Both the position numbers and the translations under genes were made by a program. From Paralithodes platypus (taxonomy: Eukaryota; Arthropoda; Malacostraca; Decapoda; Lithodidae), in assembly GCA_032716605.1 (NCBI GenBank), contig CM064552.1, positions 12,229,386 to 12,293,385 on the forward strand: DNA of 64,000 nt, written 5' to 3'. A model generated the notes under the pieces. It worked only from the letters and a program-made list of their open reading frames with translations, did no database searches and had not been told where the DNA came from. The first letter of the stretch is position 1. Every line of letters starts with the position of its first letter. Shown piece after piece: positions 46,701-51,479 of this stretch.

Positions 46701-48215
46701 ATGTCCAGATGGTCTTTGACTTTGAGGATTTTGGTTTCTTGATGTAGGTGATCTGTGGGTGCAGTAGCTGTGCAGCCTGTAATGATCTTCAGGGCTTTGT
46801 TTTGAATAGTCTGTAAGGTCTTATGATGTGTTTCAGCTAGGTTAGAAGCCCAGGCTGGGCTTGCGTATTCCATCACTGATCTTATGTATTGTTTATATAC
46901 TGTGGTGGTAGTTTCTTTGTTGTGTCCAAATTTTGTGTGAGCAAGTGACCTGAGGGCGTTAAGTCTGGGTGTCAGTTTCTTTTTAATGTTTGTGGTGTGC
47001 TGTTTGAATGTCATATGAGTATCATATGTTACTCCTAGGATTTTGGGTGTGTGTGTATGTGTTAGGGGTGTGTTGTTTATGGTGAGTTGAGGGATGTATT
47101 CGTGTTCTCCTGTCCAACTTGTGAGCAGGGTTGCGGTGGATTTGGCTGGGGCTAGATTAAGTCTGTTTGTAGTGCACCAGCCATGTAGTGTTGAGATAGG
47201 GTTGAAGGAGATCTGTTGCTCTTTTGGGTCATGGTGTGTGCATGTGAGTTATGTCATCTGCATAGGAGGCTAAGTTTATTTGGGGCATATTGGGTGTAGT
47301 TATATCGTGCATGTACAGATTGAAGAGTGCGGGCGATAGGACGGATCCTTGTGGGACTCCGTTTGGAAAGTTTCTGATTTTAGATGACTGACCGGCAAAA
47401 GATACGTGTGCACATCTGCCTGTTAGGAAGTTGGCCAGCCACCTTTTTGTGTTGTTGTGCATGTTTGTGTTGTAGATTTTGTTTGTTAGGTTGTGGCGGG
47501 GGATGGCATCGAAGGCTTTACTAATGTCGAGTGTGGCTAATAGTGATCTGTGTGGTACTCGTACCCTACTAGACGAGACAGAGAAAGGGGCGAGGGAACG
47601 CGAAAGTGGTCCCGGACTCTAAGAATTGGAACTTTAAGTGTTGTTTCTCTTCAGTCTCTGTTTTGAGTCGGCCACCCCCAGCTGTGGGGTATCTGCCTTA
47701 GTATATACAGTACATACATGCATCTGTGCTTATTGCTAACCCAGAATTCTACACTGCCATATTTTCAGGAAGTAAGATCTCTACCAGACTATACAAAATA
47801 TAATTAAAGCGAGGCAGCACCCTTACCTACATTTACTACCAAGTATTATATATAAGGAAAGAGAGGTACTATAGTATTTATTTGATGTTCTTATAGCCAA
47901 CCCATTAATATATTTCCGGGGAGCAAGATCTGTAGAGGGCTATAAGAAACTGGACATTAAAGATAGGAAATTCCCCTACCAATATTACAAAAAATAATAG
48001 AAAGGTAGTATATATTTTATCTGTTCTCATAGCCAACCCATTACTATATTTTCAGGGAGCAAGATCTGTAGAGGACTATAATAAATTGGACATTAAAGAA
48101 AGACAATACCCCTGGCACCACAACCCACACGACAGTCGGAGGTTTACGGAAGAGACGTACTCCGCCGGACAGCCTTTGTGGGCCGTGGACGCTGAGGGGG
48201 AACTCTTTGTTATAG
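15444..48215 (+). CDS. TCTN: Tectonic-family protein, 5' part (four exons seen, 3' end not found)
   Basis: Exons 15444-15783, 38494-38593, 41148-41288 and 48056-48215. The N-terminus is a signal peptide (MVLRRLLSVVVVCVMVF...CQG), then an acidic and Thr-rich linker. The tectonic signature follows, FCTCDLK across intron 1 to VGYCDVNCCCDTDC. Next come HCITRPQPIL, SGYCYQRETVW, TDNVPHRNTSTPVK and YSAGQPLWAVDAEGELFVIG. Tectonics are secreted or membrane-anchored proteins of the ciliary transition zone and work in the MKS/B9 complex with B9D1/B9D2. Intron 1 is 22.7 kb and holds two DIRS-like elements. Frame offsets of one base occur in exon 1 (near 15630) and exon 3 (near 41245), so in this sequence the frame is broken: sequence error, or a dying gene. 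The paralogue (1, 2 or 3) cannot be decided. Confidence 0.82.
15940..16085 (+). repeat. Dispersed repeat (shared with 37864-38115, inverted)
   Basis: cgcacatattctattccgtt, ggggtcttgattt, ccctcatgcc and aggggcgtcattt recur in reverse at 37864-38115. Nature unknown. Confidence 0.6.
16086..17061. other. Tectonic intron 1, left part: no gene
   Basis: AT-rich sequence with a (gt)n run at 16181-16202. No coding or structural feature that I can support. Confidence 0.5.
17062..17133 (-). repeat. tRNA-derived SINE-like sequence
   Basis: On the - strand: tattggttagagtgtt (A-box-like) and ggatcgaatcccag (B-box-like), about 30 bp apart. No foldable acceptor stem was seen, so it is not called as a tRNA gene. 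Confidence 0.5.
17421..17715 (+). repeat. DIRS-A left inverted terminal repeat
   Basis: Begins gtagtcttggcaaatccaac and ends near gacc-ctctcttgttatca. It is the reverse complement of 25098-25390 and almost identical to the ITRs of copy B. A 60-codon frame inside it (17462-17644) recurs in each ITR because the ITRs are conserved; there is no sign that it is a gene. Confidence 0.9.
18687..18830. promoter_or_regulatory. Four 14-bp palindromes (ccgcaaatttgcgg) in the DIRS-A leader
   Basis: Perfect copies at 18687-18700, 18737-18750 and 18817-18830; a mutated one at 18768-18781. Start-to-start spacing is 50, 31 and 49 bp. They lie between the left ITR and gag. Copy B has all four perfect. They look like binding sites for a dimeric protein; the function is unknown. 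Confidence 0.6.
19058..21605 (+). pseudogene. DIRS-A gag-like region, frameshifted
   Basis: The N-terminal part has a Cys-rich segment (CLESHKSCLRHSLC, then PALCGTCL) typical of DIRS gag. After a frameshift near 19360 come DRIRVALGIPDP and an Arg/Ser/Pro-rich stretch (SRSRSSHRRG, RRHNRRRSPSLGR). A run of about 13 G at 20306-20318 shifts the frame again, then further indels follow to about 21600. It would encode the RNA-binding structural protein. Copy B has the same order with fewer breaks. Confidence 0.7.
21598..22767 (+). pseudogene. DIRS-A reverse transcriptase
   Basis: An open frame of about 390 codons containing VFLSRVFLVPS, AMRPVVDL-ALNGHIVHTRFRM, WVVSLALQDVSWLVPLHPRF and LPFGLHIAPQIF, the DIRS RT blocks. 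The catalytic box at 22249-22263 reads SLAVW instead of the expected Y-x-D-D-W, so both Asp are lost. The frame ends in the RNase H start (TDTSSEVG). Dead enzyme. Confidence 0.85.
22700..23160 (+). pseudogene. DIRS-A RNase H, frameshifted
   Basis: Begins with TDTSSEVGW (first catalytic Asp). The rest is scattered over frames: LVPLFFLRDHALALRGESVAF in one, ARACHPLGGRPVERAGRS in another. Compare the better preserved copy B domain at 27600-28180. Confidence 0.7.
23648..24757 (+). CDS. DIRS-A tyrosine recombinase, open frame
   Basis: The open frame covers the recombinase domain: ATGDRVSALAAL (catalytic Arg codon 23969-23971), GSAHDVRSFAAS (His 24314-24316 and Arg 24323-24325) and SSINSFISSYL (Tyr codon 24422-24424). 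This R...HxxR...Y set is complete. The enzyme would join a circular DNA intermediate into the genome, the step that replaces an integrase in DIRS elements. No start codon is assigned, since in DIRS this domain is the end of a polyprotein or overlapping ORF. The last ~100 codons are past the domain. Confidence 0.75.
   Translation: MALLPSSSAPCFTSSVHVAFQSTLYVPACLPSGGFFGYVAGLVVPPRELDSFLTAAFRDRPPPRQVPPQWDLGRALVLLASPTYTRAATPVPLLGRPLFLVALATGDRVSALAALSRPRDCVRFSPSLHGVSFASSPPFVTTHGREAPVFQPFAVQALRRGHPRHVLCPVSALHSSVASVAPPSGTAVWVSPRTGGRLSQVLMGRHVCRTVRARHPVCRGSAHDVRSFAASFRFLPRRSFPAIASAVLWSSINSFISSYLSVSSVRPPRPVIALGGRVSWCSGEDPWSSLLVPRSFPLFYLTKGGGGCRGLQHWIASLGLCIVPVHKCFCHIENCVLFLCSVFLLVFEEKGFWVQYLFGFRQVYVFALL
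24923..25027 (+). repeat. DIRS-A internal complementary region
   Basis: 24923-24959 is the reverse complement of the left outer end (17413-17450). 24960-25027 is complementary to the right outer end (25370-25442). Such a region is used in DIRS replication to close the single-stranded ends. Confidence 0.8.
25098..25390 (-). repeat. DIRS-A right inverted terminal repeat
   Basis: Reverse complement of 17421-17715 with few differences. Confidence 0.9.
25443..25526. other. 84-bp spacer between the two DIRS elements
   Basis: AT-rich host-like sequence separating the right end of copy A (aacctcccaa) from the right end of copy B (ttgggaggtt). Confidence 0.7.
25581..25878 (+). repeat. DIRS-B inverted terminal repeat (right end of the element)
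   Basis: Near-identical to the DIRS-A left ITR (gtagtcttgg-aaaatccaac to cttgttatca). Confidence 0.9.
26396..27650 (-). pseudogene. DIRS-B tyrosine recombinase
   Basis: A - strand frame (28180-26396) contains LFRTRHFQVDAIRNHLSAV, ATGDRVSALAAL and GSAHDVRSFAASFRF. The end is shifted, so the segment with the catalytic Tyr (SSINSFISSYL in copy A) is read as PQRFCGLLSIPSSPP. The Arg, His and Arg are present; the Tyr is lost by the frameshift near 26450-26470. Confidence 0.8.
27600..28180 (-). pseudogene. DIRS-B RNase H domain
   Basis: In the frame 28791-27307: DTDASSEVGWGY, then LELLVPLFFLRDHALALRG, GMDNQTAVHCIQKQG and NLWADALSRG. These are the Asp, Glu, Asp and Asp blocks of DIRS RNase H, and all look preserved. 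Confidence 0.75.
28104..29257 (-). pseudogene. DIRS-B reverse transcriptase
   Basis: Frame 29257-28589 has VFLSRVFLVPKKNCDAMRPV, DLSALNGHIVHTRFRM, VVSLGLKDASWLVPL and LPFGLHIAPRIFSKLV. After a frameshift the catalytic region at 28593-28607 reads YLADW followed by LIVSG. The first Asp of Y-x-D-D is Ala, as in copy A. Then VPQSRLTPSRVIPWVGLEWD follows. Better preserved than copy A. Confidence 0.85.
29250..30221 (-). pseudogene. DIRS-B gag-like region, C-terminal part
   Basis: Frame 30089-29250 continues the gag-like protein (VSVSGLDGTFWSWISTSVL, VHHLRLIEASAPGDLREGLD) and corresponds to 20700-21600 in copy A. It is separated from the N-terminal part by the LINE insertion. Confidence 0.65.
30222..33574 (+). 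mobile_element. Poly(A)-tailed LINE (Jockey/CR1-group pol) inserted in DIRS-B
   Basis: Sits between the two halves of the DIRS-B gag region and ends in a run of A at 33551-33573. A leader of about 270 bp precedes a single long pol frame; no separate ORF1 is seen, so the copy may be 5'-truncated. Confidence 0.88.
30494..33493 (+). pseudogene. LINE pol: endonuclease + reverse transcriptase, one stop codon
   Basis: One frame of about 999 codons broken only by TGA at 31955-31957. Endonuclease: SNIRGLHSNINSVHQFL, LFLTETQ, YRSPN, VLGDFNVHN and SDHCLI. Reverse transcriptase: DKAPGPDEIPP, NYRPIAITSTLGK, ALDISKAFDRVWH, AGVPQGSVLAPTLF and the catalytic SYADDS. The C-terminus ends TTTLWNSLPSNCF...GGCL, as in many Jockey/CR1-group proteins. 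Codons after the stop stay in the same frame, so this is a young copy with a single nonsense change. Confidence 0.92.
33575..35104 (-). pseudogene. DIRS-B gag-like region, N-terminal part
   Basis: Frame 35104-34619 encodes DYGVCSSSAGRMPCFRHGC, CLESHKSCLRHSQC, PALCGPC and DRIRVALGIPDP. After a shift the frame 34405-33577 gives the Arg/Ser/Pro-rich part (RRHNRRRSPSLGR) and FSRRDILQDVQSLAVLTGL, ending at the LINE insertion. Fewer frame breaks than copy A. Confidence 0.7.
35328..35468. promoter_or_regulatory. Four perfect ccgcaaatttgcgg palindromes in the DIRS-B leader
   Basis: At 35328-35341, 35377-35390, 35406-35419 and 35455-35468. Start-to-start spacing is 49, 29 and 49 bp, symmetric about the centre. 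They occupy the same place as in copy A, between ITR and gag. All four stay perfect although the neighbouring DNA differs from copy A at many positions. Confidence 0.65.
36445..36704 (-). repeat. DIRS-B inverted terminal repeat (left end), inner part
   Basis: Matches the other ITRs until attgcaattagg at 36693-36704, where the SINE-like repeat is inserted. The ITR resumes at 37242-37297. Confidence 0.88.
36705..37241 (-). mobile_element. AAC-tailed SINE-like repeat, copy 2, with target duplication
   Basis: On the - strand it runs from gggcgggtgcccaactccg to (aac)n. It is flanked by a perfect 12-bp target duplication attgcaattagg (36693-36704 and 37242-37253) inside the DIRS-B ITR. This shows recent retroposition and defines both ends of the element. 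Confidence 0.9.
37300..37456 (+). repeat. Dispersed repeat (ggaatcctcc...gaaagtggtcctgga)
   Basis: gaggctaggaatcctcctcc, tgtaaaattcacctactag and gcgagggaatgtgaaagtgg recur at 9897-9935, 10128 and (inverted) 14360-14450. Same family as the ggccacccccagc repeats. Confidence 0.6.
37682..37765. repeat. (TA)n microsatellite
   Basis: About 80 bp of nearly pure ta repeat. The 70-codon Tyr-rich frame over it is an artefact. Confidence 0.95.
37864..38115 (-). repeat. Dispersed repeat, inverted relative to 15940-16085
   Basis: Reverse complement shares cgcacatattctat-ccgttg, ggggtcgtgattt and aggggcgtcattt with the copy at 15940. Confidence 0.6.
38494..38593 (+). CDS. TCTN: Tectonic exon 2: Cys-rich signature
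   Basis: Acceptor ttggcag, donor gttagt. Encodes VGYCDVNCCCDTDCSDDD, then LVFSHCITRPQPIL, the diagnostic tectonic Cys cluster. Phase 0 in, phase 1 out. Confidence 0.92.
38594..39499. other. Tectonic intron 2, left part
   Basis: AT-rich; a (tat)-type run near 38400, a cactctca-type pyrimidine/purine tract at 38640-38690 and a poly(aat) tract near 39418-39440. No gene seen. Confidence 0.5.
39500..40765 (-). pseudogene. Penelope-like reverse transcriptase, fragment
   Basis: Frames 40755-40200 and 40200-39504 (- strand), joined across one frameshift near 40205-40225. Motifs: YMLPKFHKRPYKYRFIAG, SVDNSLEVIDKIN, FDFSTLYTNLPLDLV, IPMGGNASPLIADLFLLALE and the catalytic YIDDIL, then ENFLDINIEI. This block order (LPKxHK, DFSTLYTNLP, GxxMG...PLLADL, Y-x-DD) is that of Penelope-like elements. 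The 5' part and the GIY-YIG endonuclease are missing. Base composition is very AT-rich (Asn/Ile/Lys codons), unlike its neighbours. Confidence 0.85.
40839..40973 (+). mobile_element. RTE-like 3'-end fragment with (atag)n tail
   Basis: gaggaagtacatgaacgaag...ggccaccccttcggggatca followed by tagatagatag. It is the reverse complement of the 3' end of the RTE-like element at 41398, so a second, severely truncated copy. Confidence 0.85.
40975..41090 (+). repeat. tRNA-derived SINE-like repeat
   Basis: atatggttaagtgcgtggaa...gtgtgagtatcctaagttgg-aatcc with A/B-box-like parts, followed by attcattgtttcattaattt. It resembles the copy at 41325-41397, which continues at 45490. Confidence 0.55.
41148..41288 (+). 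CDS. TCTN: Tectonic exon 3
   Basis: Acceptor ttcctcag, donor gtgggt at 41289. The phase from exon 2 gives DSGYCYQRETVWSSNIEVTK, then SVVLDGALCIISYY and a stop at 41249-41251. The +1 frame carries on as TDNVPHRNTSTPVK up to the donor in phase 0. The frame therefore slips by one base near 41243-41249. Confidence 0.8.
41325..41397 (+). repeat. tRNA-derived SINE-like repeat, split by the RTE-like element
   Basis: cttggtagcttaatgcttag (A-box-like) and cctaggatcgagtc (B-box-like). The rest of this repeat (gatcgagtccttgtatttat) continues at 45490, after the RTE-like insertion. Confidence 0.65.
41409..43440 (-). pseudogene. RTE-like reverse transcriptase part
   Basis: Frames 43444-42725, 42679-42182 and 42230-41409 give KLGKAPGTDEVCGEMLRYGG, GIIVPLYKGKGE, then AFMDLEKAYDRVDREGLWKV, VGLKQGCVMSPWLFTVYMER, LLFADDTVMMSDSEWELQGL, FKYLGSVLSKDGTMDEEV and a C-terminal NNLRWFGHMERMESERMTKR...GRGRPNERW. 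These are RTE/BovB-group blocks. Frame changes occur near 42720 and 42200. Confidence 0.88.
43477..44340. mobile_element. 864-bp MITE with perfect 19-bp TIRs and TTAA target duplication
   Basis: TTAA at 43473-43476 and 44341-44344; TIR ggggaccgaccggttaatt at both ends (43477-43495 and, inverted, 44322-44340). TTAA plus short TIRs is the signature of piggyBac-type non-autonomous elements. The interior is AT-rich without a credible gene. It interrupts the RTE-like linker. Confidence 0.93.
44345..45272 (-). pseudogene. RTE-like endonuclease part
   Basis: Starts at ATG 45270-45272 (MATWNVSGMNDGTKERE, then CGMTETKWKG). After a frameshift comes EGACLFVSSKWKECVREYGS, CVYAPTE and FLIGDMNGKVGD. A further shift gives the C-terminal part (HRYTWKR, SLIDYVCV, SDHYVVVAKVRI). 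This is the AP-type endonuclease order of RTE elements. The TTAA MITE follows directly. Confidence 0.85.
45499..46131. other. Tectonic intron 3: no gene
   Basis: Contains several gcgtctcc/gcgtctctat words (45560-45600, 45730, 46103-46120) and A/T runs. No coding evidence. Confidence 0.5.
46132..47560 (-). mobile_element. GTT-tailed LINE, longest copy (RT domain to 3' end)
   Basis: On the - strand: KAFDAIPRHNL (RT motif, about 47510-47475), NGVPQGSVLSPALFNLYMHD and SYADDI (about 47265-47345), a broken stretch, then [20 protein letters not shown] and TIQNKALKIITG, and a Pro-rich end over 47014-46391. The 3' end carries (aac)n. Frameshifts separate the parts. It is the best reference for the fragments at 7450, 49018, 53287, 55499 and 56854. 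Confidence 0.85.
47566..47705 (+). repeat. Dispersed ggccacccccagc repeat
   Basis: ctagacgagacagagaaagg, gcgagggaacgcgaaagtgg and gagtcggccacccccagctg; same family as 10128 and 14268. Confidence 0.6.
47769..47987 (+). repeat. Two decayed duplicates of tectonic exon 4
   Basis: 47769-47830 (ggaagtaagatctctaccag...) and 47918-47987 (gggagcaagatctgtagagg...) repeat the first 60-70 bp of exon 4 together with its upstream intron (ttctta-tagccaacccatta). The first keeps an ag acceptor; the second has lost it (tttccggg). Both contain frame-breaking changes. Confidence 0.8.
48056..48215 (+). CDS. TCTN: Tectonic exon 4
   Basis: Acceptor attttcag, donor gtacgt at 48216. Encodes GARSVEDYNKLDIKERQYPW, then FTEETYSAGQPLWAVDAEGE and LFVIG, phase 0 in and phase 1 out, joining exon 3 in phase. 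The Y-x-x-G-x-P segment recurs in tectonics. No further exon was found to the right. Confidence 0.8.
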
Positions 48216-48382
48216 GTACGTGTGAGGCATTAACCACTTCTGTACCGGCGACGTCTTTTTAATTATATTCTTGCTACTAATAGACAATTTTATTCAGTTT
48301 CGAAAAGACCTCAAGCAATTACCAAGCTTCAAACTATCTCTCTTAACCATTTTTACATTTCACATTACATTTTTACATAACA

Positions 48383-48916
48383 GGGCGGGTGCCCAACCCC
48401 GAAAGGGGTTGAAATAGGGGAGCTATCCCCCCGCTAAAGGTGGCTTTCTAGGGCCTTTCCTAGCTGATGCTGAGAGGATTGGGTTCTAGTCATGTGGTGA
48501 TGGGCTGGTCTATCAGAGTGAGAGCTGAGCAATCTCTGCCGTACCCATAGCTTACTCTGACTGTTCCTTTTACTTATATATTTTCTAGATCTCAAGTGAC
48601 GGCGTCTCTTCCGTGGATTGACCTCCCAATCTACCAAGATTGGAAGCCAAAGCGTCACATTTTTCCCTTGCCCCTCAACTTTCTCTTCATAATTGCTGAG
48701 GGGCACAGGGCCCTGGGTGGGGCTTTGGTTTCCCGGGCGTTTCCGCACCCTCCTCAGCTCCCCGCCATGGAGTGGCTTCGGTCACCCAGGCTTTATTGTG
48801 GTCGGCAGGGAGGGTTCTGTGGGGGCGCTCGGTTATGGCCTTGGAATTGCTTGGGGCCTTGGGGCTGTTTGGCCAGGCAGCTTGGGGAACAACAACAACA
48901 ACAACAACAACAACAA
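48383..48916 (+). mobile_element. AAC-tailed SINE-like repeat, copy 3
   Basis: gggcgggtgcccaaccccga to (aac)n, with an imperfect flanking duplication catttttac-ataaca / catttttactaaca. Inserted in the intron after tectonic exon 4. Confidence 0.88.
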
Positions 48917-48976
48917 CCATTTTTACTAACACAGATCATTCTTAAACTTCATAAAATCATTTAAATATAGATAGAA

Positions 48977-48999
48977 TGAGGGAGAACTCTTTGTTATAG
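48977..48999 (+). repeat. Duplicate of the 3' end of tectonic exon 4
   Basis: tgagggagaactctttgtta-tag followed by gtgggt mirrors 48193-48217 (tgagggggaactctttgtta-tag, gtacgt), donor included. Confidence 0.7.
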
Positions 49000-49017
49000 G
49001 TGGGTGGGAATCAGTTG

Positions 49018-49197
49018 TTATTGTTGTTGTAGTTCCCTAGGCTGCTTGGCCGAATAGCCCCGAGTCCCTAAGGAAGGCCATGGCCGAAATCGAGCTTTCC
49101 CACAGGGCTCTCAAGGAGTGTAGATTATGTTGTTGGCGTAAGTGATGGTGTGGAATGCAGTCTTCTATGATGTGTTTAATAGTATGGGGTGCTGTGA
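49018..49197 (-). mobile_element. GTT-tailed LINE, 3' fragment
   Basis: (gtt)n then tccctaggctgcttggccga; matches the last ~180 bp of the LINE at 46132. Confidence 0.8.
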
Positions 49198-49351
49198 GGC
49201 AGTAATTTCATTGTGGTGGTTTTGTGTTTTTTTATTTCAAAATTTTATTATGCTAAATAATTATTTCCACATAGTGATTTTGATAAGTTCTTTCTTCGTC
49301 TTTATGTTGTGCCATTCCTGTTTTGGTTTATATGTTTTGCAAGTCTTAACT

Positions 49352-49428
49352 GTGTTGGTGGTGTAATGGTTTAGTGCTTATGTTCTGGGTGTCCCGAGTT
49401 CGAATCCCGGGAGGATCATATGCTTTCA
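49352..49428 (+). repeat. tRNA-derived SINE-like repeat
   Basis: ggtggtgtaatggtttagtg (A box) and gagttcgaatcccggg (B box) are strong, but the spacing leaves no room for an anticodon arm, so it is a pol III-derived repeat, not a tRNA gene. Confidence 0.6.
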
Positions 49429-49490
49429 TTAGTTTATTTTTGTGCAAAGGGGTTTGTAATGGAGGATTAATGGTAAATACGAGGTGTTCC

Positions 49491-49676
49491 TTAACCTCTG
49501 AAGTGCGCATGGGGGTAATTGGAAACGTCCCCCTGTGCTGACGTATTTGAGGTGTTTCCGTCACTAAAATATTCATTGTACCATTAACCTCTGAAGTGCG
49601 CATGGGGGTAATTGGAAACGTCCCCCTGTGCTGACGTATTTGAGGTGTTTCCGTCACTAAAATATTCATTGTACCA
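49491..49676. repeat. 93-bp tandem duplication starting at TTAA
   Basis: 49491-49583 and 49584-49676 are essentially identical, each beginning ttaacctctgaagtgcgcat and ending attcattgtaccat. The unit is the left terminal part of the MITE that follows. Confidence 0.92.
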
Positions 49677-50746
49677 TTAATAGCATTAATACTTATCCAT
49701 ATGCGCCTATTATGGGTTGATTATAAAGGTATTAACCTGAAACAACAATAAAACGAGTGAAAACAGCGTTTTGATGGTCAAAATCGGAGATATAGCCCGC
49801 GAGTTGTATAATGTATGGGTGAGGCAATCTGCTTTCCCGCCAATTTCCCCCAAGGCCACTGAGACACAGTCGATCGATACTCTCTCTCTCTCTCTTGCAC
49901 TCGCTTGCTATCAGTGATGACGACACCCTCCAATCGGATTTCTAATGTTAGCACGAAAATATACCTCAGAATAAGGGAATAACAGAGAAAATAGGTGATA
50001 ACTGAAGGAGAGGAGGAAAGTGAGAAGGAGGGGAGGTAGAGGACTGAGATTTTGCATGGCCCAGGGGCCAAAAAAAAAAATAAATAAAAAAAAAATATAA
50101 AAAAATATTTTTTTTTCGATGTCAAAAGTTGATTTTTATTTTCTCTGACTCTTAAGAGTCTTCCCGCAGTGCGCCGGGGGAACTCTTAAGAGTCTCCCCG
50201 CAGCTCCCGGGTTAATAGCATTAATACTTATCCATATGCGCCTATTATGGGTTGATTATAAAGGTATTAACCTGAAACAACAATAAAACGAGTGAAAAGA
50301 GCGTTTGGATGGTCAAAATCGGAGATATAGCCCGCGAGTTGTATAATGTATGGGTGAGGCAAGCTGCTTTCCCGCCAATTTCCCCCAAGGCCACTGAGAC
50401 ACAGTCGATCGATACTCTCTCTCTCTCTCTTGCACTCGCTTGCCATCAGTGATGACAACACCCTGCTTGCAACTCGCTAATGTTAGCACGAAAATATACC
50501 TCAGAATATGGGAATAACAGGGAAAATAGGTGATAACTGAAGGAGAGGAGGAAAGTGGGGAAGGAGGGGAGGTAGAGGACTGAGATTTTGCATGGCCCAG
50601 GGGCCAAACAAAAATAAAAAAATAAAAATAATAGTGTTTTTTTTTTTCGATGTCAAAAGTTGATTTTTTTTTTCACTCACTCTTAAGAGTCTCCCCACAG
50701 TCCGCCGGGGGAACTCTTAAGAGTCTCCCCACAGTTCCCGGGTTAA
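49491..50746. mobile_element. piggyBac-type MITE array (two tandem bodies)
   Basis: Bodies 49677-50211 and 50212-50742 are tandem near-duplicates with TTAA at 49677, 50212 and 50743. The right ends carry two actcttaagagt palindromes (e.g. 50150-50161 and 50181-50192) before cccgggttaa. The same family is present inverted at 55854-56475. Only short frames; no transposase. Confidence 0.85.
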
Positions 50747-50774
50747 TTATAATAAAATGTAACATAGAGAGAGC

Positions 50775-50960
50775 TGCTACAGGCCATTGCACGGTTGGTA
50801 GAGCACTGGCTTGTAAACTGAGAGGGTTAGAGTCTGGGGCCAGCCAGTGTGTGAACGTATTAACAGACAACAGTGTTGTTGGTGGACAGTGGTGGTCTAG
50901 CAATCTGTGGTAACTGTACACTGAAGTACCTCAAACATCAGGGTATGCACCCTAGCCCAC
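50775..50960 (+). repeat. tRNA-derived SINE-like repeat
   Basis: gcacggttggtagagcactg (A box) and agggttagagtctggg (B-box-like); cttgtaa between them resembles a Thr anticodon loop. No acceptor stem. Confidence 0.55.
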
Positions 50961-51255
50961 CTCTTGAGCAGGGAGTGCATGCTGGTAAAAAAAATGCACT
51001 ATTATTATTATTAGGCTTTTGTATCTCACTCTTCTTCCCTAAATTCACTACAGGTCTCCCTCACTATCCGATGCCCCGATTTTGATATTATTATTGTTTT
51101 TTAGGTGTTTGTGTTTGTGTTTTGGCTGGTCTGAGAATGCACCCCTATTTATTCCATTAATTTTAAGGTTTGCTATACGATTTTTCTATTTAAGATCGGG
51201 TTTTCAGGAACTTAACCCAATTGTGAATTGAGGGAGACTTGTAGTTTCACCTGTC

Positions 51256-51478
51256 TCATCATCATCATCATCATCAAATCTGACGCCTCGCTTCCAGAGG
51301 AAGCGCCCCAAAAGGGATGGCCATGGCAGAAACTGCCTCCAGGCTCCCAGACATGCCCCGACTGACCCACTCCACAGTGCCATTTCCACTAAGTGGATTA
51401 TAACCATGAAAACTGAAGGAGCAGACCCAGAGCAGTCGCTCACCCGGATGGCAGTTCCACCACTGTTTTTCGTCGTGT
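51256..51478 (-). mobile_element. LINE 3'-end fragment with (gat)n tail
   Basis: (cat)n at 51258-51276 followed by aaatctgacgcctcgcttcc and a G+C-richer 200-bp segment that ends at the RTE-like sequence starting near 51480. Probably a 3' end in reverse; family not identified. Confidence 0.4.
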
Positions 51479-51479
51479 G

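Noticed and set aside
48232..48262. ttaaccacttctgtaccggc considered as another TTAA MITE end (also ttaaccccttctgtacgggg at 53782)
   Set aside because: Similar to each other and to TTAA ends, but no partner end could be found for either.
49352..49428. Possible tRNA gene
   Set aside because: Strong A and B boxes but too little sequence between them for an anticodon arm, and no acceptor stem pairing.
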